Of a stretch of DNA of 64,000 nt, positions 16,006 to 25,187 are shown one piece after another. The DNA comes from Lentzea sp. NBRC 102530 (lineage in GTDB: Bacteria; Actinomycetota; Actinomycetes; Mycobacteriales; Pseudonocardiaceae): the NCBI RefSeq assembly GCF_030269365.1, contig NZ_BSTF01000002.1:769259-833258 (forward strand), in the 5' to 3' direction. Made by a program: the position numbers and the translations under genes. The number at the start of each line of letters is the position of its first letter. The stretch's first letter is position 1. The notes beneath the pieces are model-generated. The model ran no database searches. It was not told the DNA's origin and worked only from the letters and a program-made list of their open reading frames with translations.

Positions 16006-17163
16006 CTAGGACACGGCCTGGGGTGACACGGCGACCGGCACGTCGGCGACGCGCGCGTAAACCGACGTCAGCTCCCGCGCGAGGCGGTCCCGCGAGTACC
16101 TGGCCGTGGCCCGGTCCCGTGCGGCGATGCCCAGCTGCTCGCGCGCCGAGACCTCGTCGAGCAGCCGCGTCAACGTCCTGGTCAGGGCGCGCGGGTTGCC
16201 CGCGGGCACGTGCAGTCCGCTGACGCCGCGCACGACGGCGTCGGCCAGCACGCCGACCTCGGTGGCGACCACCGGGGTCCCGCACGCCATCGCCTCCAGC
16301 GCGATCCGGCCGAACGGCGCCGTCTCGGGCAGGCAGACGACGACGTCGGCCGACCGCAGCAGCGCGGGCCGCGCCGAGCGCGGAACCCGCCCGGCGAGGA
16401 CGACGCGCTGCGCGACGCCCGCGTGCCGGGCGAACGACCTCAGCTCGCGTGCTTCCGCACCGGCGCCGACGACCACCACCTCGGTGTCGTCCAGCAGCGG
16501 CAGCACGGAGACCAGCTCGGCGACGCCACGACTGGACTCGGCGTTCGCGACGGTGACGATCCGGCGGGCGTGCCGCTTGCGCGCGACGGCACCGTCCGGG
16601 TGGAACAGGTCGAGGTCGACGCCGCCCGGGACGATGCTGATCCTCGCCCGGTGCACCCCGGTCCTCGTCAGCTCGGGTACCTCCGCGGCGCTCGTGGTGA
16701 CGAACCGGGCCACCTCACGGGCGAGCAGTCTGGCCGCGTCGCCCGACCGGAGCGGTTCGGGCGAGTCGTCACCGTGCCCGGAGTGCACGACCGGCGTCCG
16801 CGTGCGGTCCACGCTCGTGACGGCGGCCAGCCCGGCCAGTTTGCCGTGGGAGTGCACCACGTCCGGCGGACTGCTCCGCCACCGACCCGCGAGGAACTCG
16901 GCGATCTCGCCGAGGTGCCGCTCGGCGTCGTCGTCGCGCGGTTGTGGTGTGCCGGTCGGCACGAACACGACCTCGTAGCCTTCGCGGGCGATGACGCGCT
17001 CAGGAGCGGCGGGGTCCGATTTGTGACGGAACACCGTCGGTTCGTGGCTGTGGCGGCTCAGCGCGACGGCCAGTTCGGTGACGTGGGCCCGTTGTTCGGA
17101 CGAGCGGGTGGGCAGGTCCACCAACGCGATCTTCAGCACGTGGGCAGGGGAACGTTCAGGCAT
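16006..17163 (-). CDS. Glycosyltransferase family 4 protein
   Basis: 385-aa GT-B fold enzyme. N-terminal acceptor domain with D-V-V-H-S-H-G near res 107, donor domain with I-V-P-G-G-V-D-L-D-L-F-H-P, the hinge, and E-A-M-A-C-G-T-P-V-V-A-T-E-V-G (E-x7-E type region P-F-G-R-I-A-L-E-A). Retaining transferase using a nucleotide sugar. ATG 17163 has GAGGGAG 8 bases upstream; an in-frame GTG at 17193 is also possible. Sequence style matches the GT4 genes at 53141 and 60208, which also lie near signalling genes. Confidence 0.9.
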   Translation of the reverse strand: MPERSPAHVLKIALVDLPTRSSEQRAHVTELAVALSRHSHEPTVFRHKSDPAAPERVIAREGYEVVFVPTGTPQPRDDDAERHLGEIAEFLAGRWRSSPPDVVHSHGKLAGLAAVTSVDRTRTPVVHSGHGDDSPEPLRSGDAARLLAREVARFVTTSAAEVPELTRTGVHRARISIVPGGVDLDLFHPDGAVARKRHARRIVTVANAESSRGVAELVSVLPLLDDTEVVVVGAGAEARELRSFARHAGVAQRVVLAGRVPRSARPALLRSADVVVCLPETAPFGRIALEAMACGTPVVATEVGVLADAVVRGVSGLHVPAGNPRALTRTLTRLLDEVSAREQLGIAARDRATARYSRDRLARELTSVYARVADVPVAVSPQAVS

Positions 17164-17393
17164 ACCGGCGACTCCCTCGTCGAGGTAGTTCACCGGGCTT
17201 CCATCTCAACCCGACTCACTGGAGGCGCTTCCCACCGTAATCGTGATCTTGTAGGTCGACAAGTCGAGCGGATCTCACGGGGTGCGGCCGGAATCCGGGT
17301 CCTGCCGTCACGTGACTCGCGGCCGCCGGTGCCGGCGTAATCGGAACCCTCGAGTTCTGGTGGCGCAGGAGCCGGTTGTCTAAGGTGTCCGCC

Positions 17394-18941
17394 ATGGTGC
17401 GACCACGGCGGGTGACGGCGCCCGTCGTCGGCCTTTCGGTGCTGCTCGTGTTGTCCGTCGTCGCCTGGATCGGCGGTGACGCCGTCATCGACCGGCTCAC
17501 CGCGACCCGCTGCACGGACCCGGCGACGGTCCTGGTCACCGCCGCGCCCGCGGTCGCGCCGGCGCTCAGCGAGGTCGCGGAGCAGGTCGGCACGAGCGAG
17601 GACTGCTACCGCGTCGAGGTCAGGGCGGAGCCCGCGCGCGAGACGATGACGAGGCTCGTCGACGGAACGGGGTCGCCCTCGGTGTGGGTGCCCGAGTCGA
17701 CGATGTGGTTGCGGCAGGCGCGGGACTCCGGCGCGTGGCGCGTGCCCGAGTCGGGCACCTCGGTGGCGCTGTCGCCGGTCGTGCTCGCCGTCAAGGACCC
17801 GGCGAAGGGCAAGAACTGGCGCGAACTGATCGGGCCCGGCGCACAGGCCGTCGGCGGGATCGCCGATCCGGCCAGGGACCCGGCCAGTCTCTCGGCGTTG
17901 CTGGCGATGCGCGGGTTCGCGGCGGGGGAGCAGGACCCGGCGGCGGCGACGGTCGCCGCGATCAGGCCGGTGTCCGCCGACTACGCCGACCGCGCGGACG
18001 ACCTGTTCGCCCGGCCGCTCGACGTGTTCCCGACGTCCGAACAGGCCCTGGAACGGCACAACTCCACGCCCGGCGCGGCCCGGCTCACGGCGGTCGCGCC
18101 GGAGAACCCCGTGCCACCGCTCGACTTCCCGTACGTCGTGCTGCCCGACGCGGGGGAGGCGCAGCGGGCCGGTGCGGAGAAGTTCCTGTCGCGCCTGCGG
18201 TCCGCGCCGGACCTCGGCAGGTTCGGCCTGCGCCCGCCCGACGACGGTGCCGCCGCGCTGGACCAGGGTTTCGTGGACGAGACGCTGCGCCTGTGGAGCG
18301 GGCTCACGCTGACCGCGCGGGTGCTCGGCGTGCTGGACGTGTCCGGCTCGATGAACCAGGCCGTGCCCAGGACCGGGACGACGCGGATGGCGCTGGCGGT
18401 CGCCGCGGCCGAGCGCGGCCTCGGCATGTTCAAGCCCGGCACCCAGATCGGCCTGTGGAAGTTCTCCACGAGGCTGGACGGCGACAAGGACTACAAGGAG
18501 ATCATCCCGTTCGCGTCGGTCAAGGACCACCTCGCGAGCGGCCAGGCCGTGGCCGCCGTCCGGGCGACGCGCGCGACCGCGAACGGCGCCACCGGCCTCT
18601 ACGACACCACCCTGGCCGCCTACCGGGAGGCCAGGAAGAACTGGGAGCTCGGGCGCATCAACATCGTCGCGATCATGACCGACGGCCGCAACGAGGACCC
18701 CGACTCGATCAGTCAGCGCGAGCTGCTCGACGAGCTGGCCAAGCTGCAGGACAAGCGCAGGCCGTTGCCCGTCATCGCGATCGGCATGGGACCGGACGTC
18801 GACGTGGACGAGCTGAAGAGGATCGCCGACGCCACCGGGGGCCGGTCCTTCACGACCGTCGACCCCGCCGGCATCAGCGACATCTTCGCGCAGGCGCTGA
18901 GCACGATGCTCTGCCAGCCGCCCGCCTGCCGTCCGCAGTAG
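17394..18941 (+). CDS. Membrane-anchored substrate-binding-like plus VWA domain protein
   Basis: 515-aa protein with one N-terminal membrane anchor (res 9-31, hydrophobic after M-V-R-P-R-R). Res 40-300 resemble a bacterial extracellular solute-binding fold; res 310-510 are a von Willebrand factor A domain with an intact MIDAS start D-V-S-G-S-M-N, a conserved T in G-A-T-G-L-Y-D-T-T and M-T-D-G-R-N. Likely outward facing, metal-dependent protein-protein contact. ATG 17394 is chosen at the start of the basic anchor flank; a TTG at 17376 and GTG at 17385 are in frame. Followed by a tandem repeat tract. Confidence 0.88.
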   Translation: MVRPRRVTAPVVGLSVLLVLSVVAWIGGDAVIDRLTATRCTDPATVLVTAAPAVAPALSEVAEQVGTSEDCYRVEVRAEPARETMTRLVDGTGSPSVWVPESTMWLRQARDSGAWRVPESGTSVALSPVVLAVKDPAKGKNWRELIGPGAQAVGGIADPARDPASLSALLAMRGFAAGEQDPAAATVAAIRPVSADYADRADDLFARPLDVFPTSEQALERHNSTPGAARLTAVAPENPVPPLDFPYVVLPDAGEAQRAGAEKFLSRLRSAPDLGRFGLRPPDDGAAALDQGFVDETLRLWSGLTLTARVLGVLDVSGSMNQAVPRTGTTRMALAVAAAERGLGMFKPGTQIGLWKFSTRLDGDKDYKEIIPFASVKDHLASGQAVAAVRATRATANGATGLYDTTLAAYREARKNWELGRINIVAIMTDGRNEDPDSISQRELLDELAKLQDKRRPLPVIAIGMGPDVDVDELKRIADATGGRSFTTVDPAGISDIFAQALSTMLCQPPACRPQ

Positions 18942-19071
18942 CCGGACACCGCAGCCGGGCACTGTGGCCGGACACCGCAGCCGGGCACTGTGGCCGGACA
19001 CCGCAGCCGGGCACTGTGGCCAGGCGCGGCAGCCAGACACGGCAGCCAGACACGGCAGCCAGACACGGCAG
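18942..19071. repeat. Ten tandem 13-base units (minisatellite-like)
   Basis: Starting right after the VWA stop codon, 13-base units run head to tail: GCCGGACACCGCA alternating with GCCGGGCACTGTG three times each, then GCCAGGCGCGGCA once and GCCAGACACGGCA three times. All fit GCC[GA]G[AG]C[AG]C[CTG]G[CT][AG]. The higher-order unit is 26 bases in the first part. The tract ends 5 bases before the stop of the convergent methyltransferase. It may act as a terminator or be slippage-prone filler. Confidence 0.95.
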
Positions 19072-19076
19072 CCGGA

Positions 19077-19787
19077 TCAGTACGGGTCGTACTCCCCTTC
19101 GTGGCCGAAGAACCGCGCGACCGGCCGCAGCCGCAGCCGGAGCAGGACCTTGATTCCCACGTTGCGCAGGAACCAGGGCATCTCGGCCAGCAGGCGCCTG
19201 CGATCGGCCCAGCCCGGCTGCGCCAGGCGGAAGCGCGCGAGTGAGCCCGCCCGGTCCACGTACACGTACCGGTTGCCGCACAACACCTTCGCCAGGATGC
19301 CGCTGGTCACCCCGATGGACGAGAACGCGTCGTGCACCAGGATCTCCCCGTCGGGCACGAGGTTCTCCGACCACAGCATGTCGTCGGTGTAGGTCCAGTA
19401 GTCGTGCTTGCCGTCGATGTAGAGCAGGTCGATGCGCTCGTCCCAGCGCCGGCGCAACTCCGTGCTGTAGGCCGCTTCGAGCCGCACGACGTCCGTCAGG
19501 CCTGCGCGGGCGACGTTCTTCTCGAACCGGACGCGGGTCGGCGTGCCGCCGAACAGCCTGCCCTCGACGAACGGGTCGACGGCCACCACCGTCGCGCCGA
19601 CGGACCTGGCCGCGATGCCGAGCACGGTGGTGGAGCGGCCCTGGTGGCTGCCGATCTCGACGATCCGCGCGCCGGGCCCGAGGCGGGACGCGGCTCTCCA
19701 CAACGCGGTCGCCTGGTCAACTGTCAACCAGCCGGGAACCTGGTCGCCCAGTTCCCACGCTTGCTCGAACGTGGTCGAAGAAGTCAT
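19077..19787 (-). CDS. Class I SAM-dependent methyltransferase (Methyltransf_24-like)
   Basis: 236-aa methyltransferase: SAM loop I-V-E-I-G-S-H-Q-G-R-S-T, then V-V-A-V-D-P-F, and L-L-Y-I-D-G-K-H-D-Y (motif typical of Methyltransf_24 and cephalosporin-hydroxylase-like families), with I-L-V-H-D-A-F. Substrate unknown; being divergent from AftD, a sugar or lipid of the envelope is plausible. ATG 19787 follows a weak GGTGG site; a GTG two codons upstream is possible. No signal peptide. Confidence 0.85.
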   Translation of the reverse strand: MTSSTTFEQAWELGDQVPGWLTVDQATALWRAASRLGPGARIVEIGSHQGRSTTVLGIAARSVGATVVAVDPFVEGRLFGGTPTRVRFEKNVARAGLTDVVRLEAAYSTELRRRWDERIDLLYIDGKHDYWTYTDDMLWSENLVPDGEILVHDAFSSIGVTSGILAKVLCGNRYVYVDRAGSLARFRLAQPGWADRRRLLAEMPWFLRNVGIKVLLRLRLRPVARFFGHEGEYDPY

Positions 19788-19856
19788 CGCCACCTGCCTG
19801 GACGTGCCCCCAGAACGGTCGTGGTGGCCCAAGATAGCGATAGTCGCCCGCGAGCA

Positions 19857-19870
19857 CTACCCGGTGGTAA
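19857..19870. promoter_or_regulatory. Operator-like palindrome, copy 5 (weakest), before aftD
   Basis: CTACCCGGTGGTAA (reverse: TTACCACCGGGTAG). It fits [CT]TAC[CT][GA]NN[CAG][GA]GTAG read on the minus strand. It lies between the divergent methyltransferase and aftD and overlaps the proposed aftD start codon, so either the start or the function of this copy is uncertain. Confidence 0.4.
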
Positions 19871-22800
19871 CTTCCTGCGCCATCAAGAGCCTGAAGATCG
19901 CGCACCGGAACCCGACGACGTGGGTGCTCCTCGCACTCACGGTGCTGTCGTTCGCCCAGCGCTTCGGCACGGCCACCTTCGACACGAAGCTCGACCTGGT
20001 CGTCAACCCGGTCGGCTTCCTCGGCAGGGCACTGCACCTGTGGAACCCCGCGGCCACGGCGGGCGAGTTGCAGAACCAGGCGTACGGCTACTTCTTCCCG
20101 ATGGGGCCGTTCTTCGCGGCCGGCCAGATCCTCGGCGTACCCGCGTGGATCACCCAGCGGCTCTGGTGCGCTCTCCTGCTCTGCCTCGCCTTCTACGGCA
20201 CGCTGCGACTCGCCCGCGCGCTCGGCATCGGCCAGGAGCCCACGAGGTACGCGGGTGCGCTCGCCTACGCGCTCGCGCCGCGGGTGCTGACCGAGATCGG
20301 GCCGCTGTCGGCGGAGATGCTGCCCGCCGTCATGCTGCCGTGGGTGCTGCTGCCGCTGGTGCTGGCGGACAGGATCGGCTCGCCCCGCCGTGCGGCCGCC
20401 CTGTCCGCGCTCGCGGTGCTGGGCATGGGCGGCGTCAACGGCGCGATGGTCGTGATGGCGCTGGTCCTGCCCGGGATCTGGCTGCTGACGCGCCGGTGGA
20501 ACCGCGCGCACGTGCGGCTCGTGCTGTGGTGGGCGGGCTCGGTCGTCGCGGTGGCGCTGTGGTGGATCGTCCCGCTGCTGCTGCTCGGCCGGTACAGCCT
20601 GCCGTTCCTCGACTACATCGAGTCCGCGGCGAACACCACCGCGCCGATGTCGCTGTTCCAGGTGCTGCGCGGCACCAACCAGTGGGTCGCGTACGTGCTG
20701 CAGGGCGAACCGTGGTGGCCCAACGGGTTCCTCCTCGTCGACAACCCGGTGCTGATGGCAGGCACGGCGGCGGTGGCGCTCGTCGGCGTCGTCGGCCTGG
20801 CCCGGCTCGGGCTGCCGGAGCGCCGCTTCCTGGTGCTGGGCACGCTCGCCGGACTGACCCTGCTGACCGTCGGCTACGTGGGCTCGCTCGACTCGCCGCT
20901 CGCGGAGGTCGTCCGCGGACTCCTGGACGGTCCGCTCGCGCCCCTGCGCAACGTGCACAAGTTCGAACCCGTGCTGAGGTTGTGCCTGGTCCTCGGGTTC
21001 GTGCACGGCCTGCACCTGTCCCGGCCGGCCGGGGTGCGGGCGGCCCCCGAGCACTGGCGGCGGCGTGTGCGCGCGGGGGTGGCGCTGCTGCTGATCGCGG
21101 TCGTCGCGGCCCCCGCGTGGCTGCTGACCCTGCGGCCCGGGCTCGGCTGGTCGGACGTGCCCGGCCACTGGCGCGAGGCGGCGGGATGGCTCGCCGGGAA
21201 GGACGCCCGCGCCCGGACGTTGTTGCTGCCCGCCACCGGTTTCGGCCAGTACACCTGGGGCAGGACCGTGGACGAGCCGATGCAGTCGCTCGCGGAGGCG
21301 CCGTGGGCGGTGCGCAACCAGGTGCCGCTCGGCTCCGAGGGCAACACCCGGTTCATGGACGCCGTGTACGACGCGCTCGCGGACGGCCGCGGCTCGGCGG
21401 GGCTCGCCGACTTCCTCGCCCGCGGCGGGTACCGGTTCCTGCTGCTGCGCAACGACATCGCCCGGGAACAGACCGGCTCACCGCCGCTCACCGTGCTGCG
21501 CCAGGCCCTGCAGGGCTCGCCCGGCGTCGAACGGGTCGCCGAGTTCGGGCCCGAGGTGCGGATGAGCGACCAGCGGCTCGTCAGCTCGGTCGACGCGGCC
21601 GCGACCGGCAGGGCGCTGGAGGTCTTCGAGGTGAAACGGCCCGTCCCGGCCGTGACGGCGGTCGACGCCGCGGACGTGCCGACGGTGAGCGGCGGGCCGG
21701 AGTCGTTGCTGCCGCTGCTGTCGCAGGGACTGCTCGGGGCCGACCAGCCGGCGATCCTCGCCGGCGACGCGACCGAGGAGTCCGCCGAGTTGCTCGTCAC
21801 CGACGGCCTGCGGCGCAAGGAACGCAACGTCGGCAGGGTGACCGACAACCTCAGCCAGACGATGTCCGCGGACGAGGCGTCCCGGCAGGGGCGGGTGGCG
21901 CTGGACGTGTCGCCGTTCCAGGACGTGCGGCACCAGACCGTGGCGGAGTACCGCGGCATCCGTGCCGTCCGCGCGTCCACGTCGACCGCGTACGCCGACG
22001 CGGCGGGGGCGATCGACCCGGCGAACTCGCCGTTCGCCGCGGTGGACGGCGACGGTGGCTCCGCCTGGCACTCGTCGAGCTTCACCGGCCCGGTCGGCCA
22101 GTGGCTGGAGATCGACCTGGACACCCCGCGCTCGGTCGGCGAGGTGACGCTCGACCTCGTCGACGACCTGCGGGTCGGGTGGGCGGTCACCCGGATCAGG
22201 ATCACCACCGACACGGGTGCGACCGACCACGACGTCCCGGCGGGCGGCGGCCGGCACGCCTACCCCGTCAGCGCCGGGCTGACCGGCAGCGTGCGCGTCA
22301 CGGTCCTCGGTGTCGCGGCGGACCGGCAGGACGGCAACGTCGGCGTCAAGGAGCTGAGCGTGCCGGGCATGACGGCGCAGCGGGCGTTGCGCGTGCCCCG
22401 CGACCAGGAGGCGGGCAAGCCCGGATTCTCGTTCACCAGGGGGAGCCAGTCGCGCCCCGCCTGCTACCGGACCGACGGCGCGGTGCGGTGCGACGCGTCG
22501 CTGTCCCGGCTCGGCGAGGAGGTCAACGGGCTCACCCGCCTGTTCCGCACCTCGGCCGCCGGGAAGTTCGCCGTGAACGCCACCGTCGTGCCCGCCGCCG
22601 GCGCGCAGAACCCGGTCACCGCGGCCGGCGTCGCCGTCACGGGCACGTCGTCGCTCGCGGGTGACGTCGCGGCGAGCCCGCTGTCCGCTGTGGACGGTGA
22701 TCTCGGCACGGCGTGGGTGCCGGACGTGACGGACCTGCGGCCGACGCTCACCCTGGCGTGGAAGGGAAAGCGGACCGTCGCCGAGTTCCGCGTCGAAGGC

Positions 22801-23916
22801 GGGGCGGGCTTCCGGGCCCCCGTGGAGCTGGAGGTGCGCACCGACGCGGGCACCGAGGTCGTGCGCGTCGGCGCGGACGGGCTCGTCAGGATCAGGCCGG
22901 CGGACACCGAGAAGCTCGAACTGGTCGTGCGCGAATCCGGCGGCAGCGGGCCCGCCGAGATCGGTGAGCTCCGGGTGCCCGCGCTGGACGGCGCGCTCGC
23001 GCCGGTGCCGGCCGACACCCCGTTCACCGTGCCGTGCGGCCGGGGGCCGGTGATCGACGTCGACGGCGTCAAGATCAACAGCTCGGTCACCGGCGTGCTC
23101 GGCGACGTCGTGAACCACCGCCCGCTCAAGGCCGTGCTGTGCGAGGACGACCTGGCCACGGCGCTGGAGCTGCCGGCGGGCGACCACGTGCTGACCACCT
23201 CGCGGTCCGACTCGTTCGTGGTGCAGGACGTGTCGGTGACCCACGTCGATCTTGCGAAACCCGCTGCGACGCACCGGGAGGTGACGATCGGCAGGTGGGA
23301 CGCGACGGACCGGCAGGTCACCGTGGCGCCGGGTGCCCGCGCGTTGCTCGTGGTGCCCGAGAACGTCAACGACGGCTGGACGGCGACGCTGAACGGCCGG
23401 GAGCTGGAGAAGGTCAGGGTCGACGGCTGGCAGCAGGCGTACGTCCTGCCCGAGGGCGACGGCGGCGTGGTGGCGCTGGAGTTCGGCCCCGACGCGCGGT
23501 ACCGGACGGGCCTGCTGGCCGGCGCGCTCGGCGTGCTGGTGGTCCTCGTGCTCGCCGCGGTCCCGGTGCGGCGGCGGGTGGCGTTCGTGGCGCCGTCGCA
23601 GAGCCGCGGGCTGATGGTCGCGATGCTCGTGCTGCTGGCCGTGCTCGGCGGGATGCTGCCGATCGTGGCCGTCATCGCGTGCCTGCTGGCGCGGGAGTTC
23701 TGGGCGGCGGCGCCGAAGGTGGTCGCCGTCGGCGGGATGGCCCTGGGATCGGTGGTGGCGGTGCTCGGGCGGGTGCTCGGGCACGGGCAGGAGTGGGCGT
23801 ACGTGCCGGTGGCGCAGGCCGCGCTGCTGGTGGCGGTGTCGGCGGTGGTGGCGGCCGCGTTCCGGCCGTTCGGGCGGCGCGACGATCCCGCGGCGGTGGA
23901 GACCGTCACCGAATGA
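19864..23916 (+). CDS. aftD: Alpha-(1->3)-arabinofuranosyltransferase AftD-like (DUF3367)
   Basis: Very large membrane glycosyltransferase, 1350 aa, which adds arabinofuranose branches to arabinogalactan or arabinomannan from a lipid donor. N-terminal GT-C portion with about 10 membrane segments (res 15-430) including the conserved T-F-D-T-K-L-D-L; long extracytoplasmic part with two carbohydrate-binding-like modules marked by A-V-D-G-D-G-G-S-A-W-H (near 725) and A-V-D-G-D-L-G-T-A-W (near 942); four membrane segments at the C terminus (1215-1340). M. tuberculosis AftD is about 1400 aa. GTG 19864 is the best start for keeping the first helix; the next in-frame GTG is 19921. Confidence 0.9.
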   Translation: MVTSCAIKSLKIAHRNPTTWVLLALTVLSFAQRFGTATFDTKLDLVVNPVGFLGRALHLWNPAATAGELQNQAYGYFFPMGPFFAAGQILGVPAWITQRLWCALLLCLAFYGTLRLARALGIGQEPTRYAGALAYALAPRVLTEIGPLSAEMLPAVMLPWVLLPLVLADRIGSPRRAAALSALAVLGMGGVNGAMVVMALVLPGIWLLTRRWNRAHVRLVLWWAGSVVAVALWWIVPLLLLGRYSLPFLDYIESAANTTAPMSLFQVLRGTNQWVAYVLQGEPWWPNGFLLVDNPVLMAGTAAVALVGVVGLARLGLPERRFLVLGTLAGLTLLTVGYVGSLDSPLAEVVRGLLDGPLAPLRNVHKFEPVLRLCLVLGFVHGLHLSRPAGVRAAPEHWRRRVRAGVALLLIAVVAAPAWLLTLRPGLGWSDVPGHWREAAGWLAGKDARARTLLLPATGFGQYTWGRTVDEPMQSLAEAPWAVRNQVPLGSEGNTRFMDAVYDALADGRGSAGLADFLARGGYRFLLLRNDIAREQTGSPPLTVLRQALQGSPGVERVAEFGPEVRMSDQRLVSSVDAAATGRALEVFEVKRPVPAVTAVDAADVPTVSGGPESLLPLLSQGLLGADQPAILAGDATEESAELLVTDGLRRKERNVGRVTDNLSQTMSADEASRQGRVALDVSPFQDVRHQTVAEYRGIRAVRASTSTAYADAAGAIDPANSPFAAVDGDGGSAWHSSSFTGPVGQWLEIDLDTPRSVGEVTLDLVDDLRVGWAVTRIRITTDTGATDHDVPAGGGRHAYPVSAGLTGSVRVTVLGVAADRQDGNVGVKELSVPGMTAQRALRVPRDQEAGKPGFSFTRGSQSRPACYRTDGAVRCDASLSRLGEEVNGLTRLFRTSAAGKFAVNATVVPAAGAQNPVTAAGVAVTGTSSLAGDVAASPLSAVDGDLGTAWVPDVTDLRPTLTLAWKGKRTVAEFRVEGGAGFRAPVELEVRTDAGTEVVRVGADGLVRIRPADTEKLELVVRESGGSGPAEIGELRVPALDGALAPVPADTPFTVPCGRGPVIDVDGVKINSSVTGVLGDVVNHRPLKAVLCEDDLATALELPAGDHVLTTSRSDSFVVQDVSVTHVDLAKPAATHREVTIGRWDATDRQVTVAPGARALLVVPENVNDGWTATLNGRELEKVRVDGWQQAYVLPEGDGGVVALEFGPDARYRTGLLAGALGVLVVLVLAAVPVRRRVAFVAPSQSRGLMVAMLVLLAVLGGMLPIVAVIACLLAREFWAAAPKVVAVGGMALGSVVAVLGRVLGHGQEWAYVPVAQAALLVAVSAVVAAAFRPFGRRDDPAAVETVTE

Positions 23917-25092
23917 TCAGGCGCGGCGGGTCCCGCGCGCCTCGATGACCGCTCCCGCGACGACCAGCCCCGCGGTCGCGAGCAGCGCGCCCGTCACCAC
24001 CTGGGCGACAGACCCGTTGAGCCACACGGTGATCAGCACGATCTCGACGCCGACCGCGATCCACACTGCGACGGTCGACCGCCGGTCGCCGCTCGCGATC
24101 CGGGAGAACAGCAGCAGCTGCACCAGTGCCAGGCACGACCCCACGAGGGCGAACTGCCACAACGGGATCGCGTCGCCGTGGTAGTGCGCGCCGCCGATCA
24201 GTGACACGCCCAGCGGGCCGAACAGGGCGCAGCCCGCGACCACGAACGCGTCGAGGCCCGCGCACACCGCCAGCGCCCTGGGCAGCATGCGGCGGCGGTC
24301 GTCCGCGTCGGCCATGCGCGGCAGCACCAGCACCCCGACCGCCTGCGGCAGCCAGTACGCGATCTTCGTGACGACCGCCCCGACGGCGTACCCGCCCGCC
24401 AGGTCCGCGAGCTGGTGCCGGGCCAGCACGAGGTCGAGGTTGACCAGCAGCACCAGCGCCAGCATGGCCTGGGAGGCGTGCAGCACGTCGGGGCCGCCCG
24501 CGGGACGGGCCGGGCGGGGCGAGCCGCAGAGCCGCCACCCGGTGAGCACGACCAGGAACGAGCCGATCGCGGTGCCCGCCAGCACCGAGGCCGAGGTGGG
24601 GGAGAGCCACAGGCCGATCACCCCGCCACCGACCTTGCCGAGCCCTTCCAGCGACACCAGCAACGCCAGCGCGCCGAACCGGTGCGTGCCCTGCAGGAGA
24701 CCGTGCAGCACGCCGAGGACCGTGAGCGGGGCCAAGGAGAGCGCGAGCCACACGACCGGCCACGGTCCGTCGAGATGCAGCAGGCGGGTGAGCAGCGGCA
24801 CGAGCGCCAGCGTCAGCAGGGTCATGCCCGCGCTCACGCTGAGACCCAGTCCGAACAGCGGGCGCGGGCCGAGGCTCGTCACCCGCAGGGCGGCGACGGT
24901 CTGCAGGCTCATCGCGGGCACCACGCCGATGACCACGAGCGCGAGCAGTGCGCTCAGCTCGCCGAACACCGCGGGCGCCAGGGCCCGCGCGGCCGCGATG
25001 GTGAGGACGTAGCTGGCGGCGTTGGCACCCAGCAGTGCGCCGGTGATCAGCAGGGCGTCCAGCCGGGTGGTCGTCGGCGCCGGTGCGGACAC
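23917..25092 (-). CDS. Polysaccharide flippase-like (MOP superfamily) membrane protein
   Basis: 391-aa protein made almost wholly of hydrophobic helices (about 11-12), with G-A-N-A-A-S-Y-V-L-T-I-A-A-A-R-A-L near the N terminus as in Wzx/MurJ-like lipid-linked sugar flippases. Predicted role: moving a lipid-linked glycan across the membrane. GTG 25092 follows GGAAGGA at 6 bases. Its stop abuts the aftD stop (convergent, no gap). It is divergent from the 25188 membrane protein, sharing an operator-like palindrome between them. Confidence 0.82.
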   Translation of the reverse strand: MSAPAPTTTRLDALLITGALLGANAASYVLTIAAARALAPAVFGELSALLALVVIGVVPAMSLQTVAALRVTSLGPRPLFGLGLSVSAGMTLLTLALVPLLTRLLHLDGPWPVVWLALSLAPLTVLGVLHGLLQGTHRFGALALLVSLEGLGKVGGGVIGLWLSPTSASVLAGTAIGSFLVVLTGWRLCGSPRPARPAGGPDVLHASQAMLALVLLVNLDLVLARHQLADLAGGYAVGAVVTKIAYWLPQAVGVLVLPRMADADDRRRMLPRALAVCAGLDAFVVAGCALFGPLGVSLIGGAHYHGDAIPLWQFALVGSCLALVQLLLFSRIASGDRRSTVAVWIAVGVEIVLITVWLNGSVAQVVTGALLATAGLVVAGAVIEARGTRRA

Positions 25093-25132
25093 GCGAGATC
25101 CTTCCGGTGGACGGCAGGGCTACCGACGAGTA

Positions 25133-25146
25133 CTACTGGCCGGTAG
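25133..25146. promoter_or_regulatory. Operator-like palindrome, copy 1, over a promoter
   Basis: CTACTGGCCGGTAG: arms CTACTG and CGGTAG with a 2-base centre. Its right arm supplies the first bases of a -10 hexamer TAGTTT (25144-25149) whose -35 is TACCGA (25121-25126) at 17 bases. Position between the flippase and the 25188 gene suggests repression of one or both. Confidence 0.55.
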
Positions 25147-25187
25147 TTTCGGCGACTGTAGCCCCGGGGCGACCGGAGGGGGAGCAA

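Noticed and set aside
17190..19040. A 616-codon open frame on the minus strand
   Set aside because: Antisense to the VWA protein gene, which has clear MIDAS and anchor sequences; the minus frame has no recognisable domain.
18942..19071. Possible CRISPR array
   Set aside because: The units are contiguous 13-mers with no spacers and no cas genes nearby.
21478..23784. A 768-codon open frame on the minus strand inside aftD
   Set aside because: Antisense shadow; the plus strand carries the AftD domains with proper codon use.
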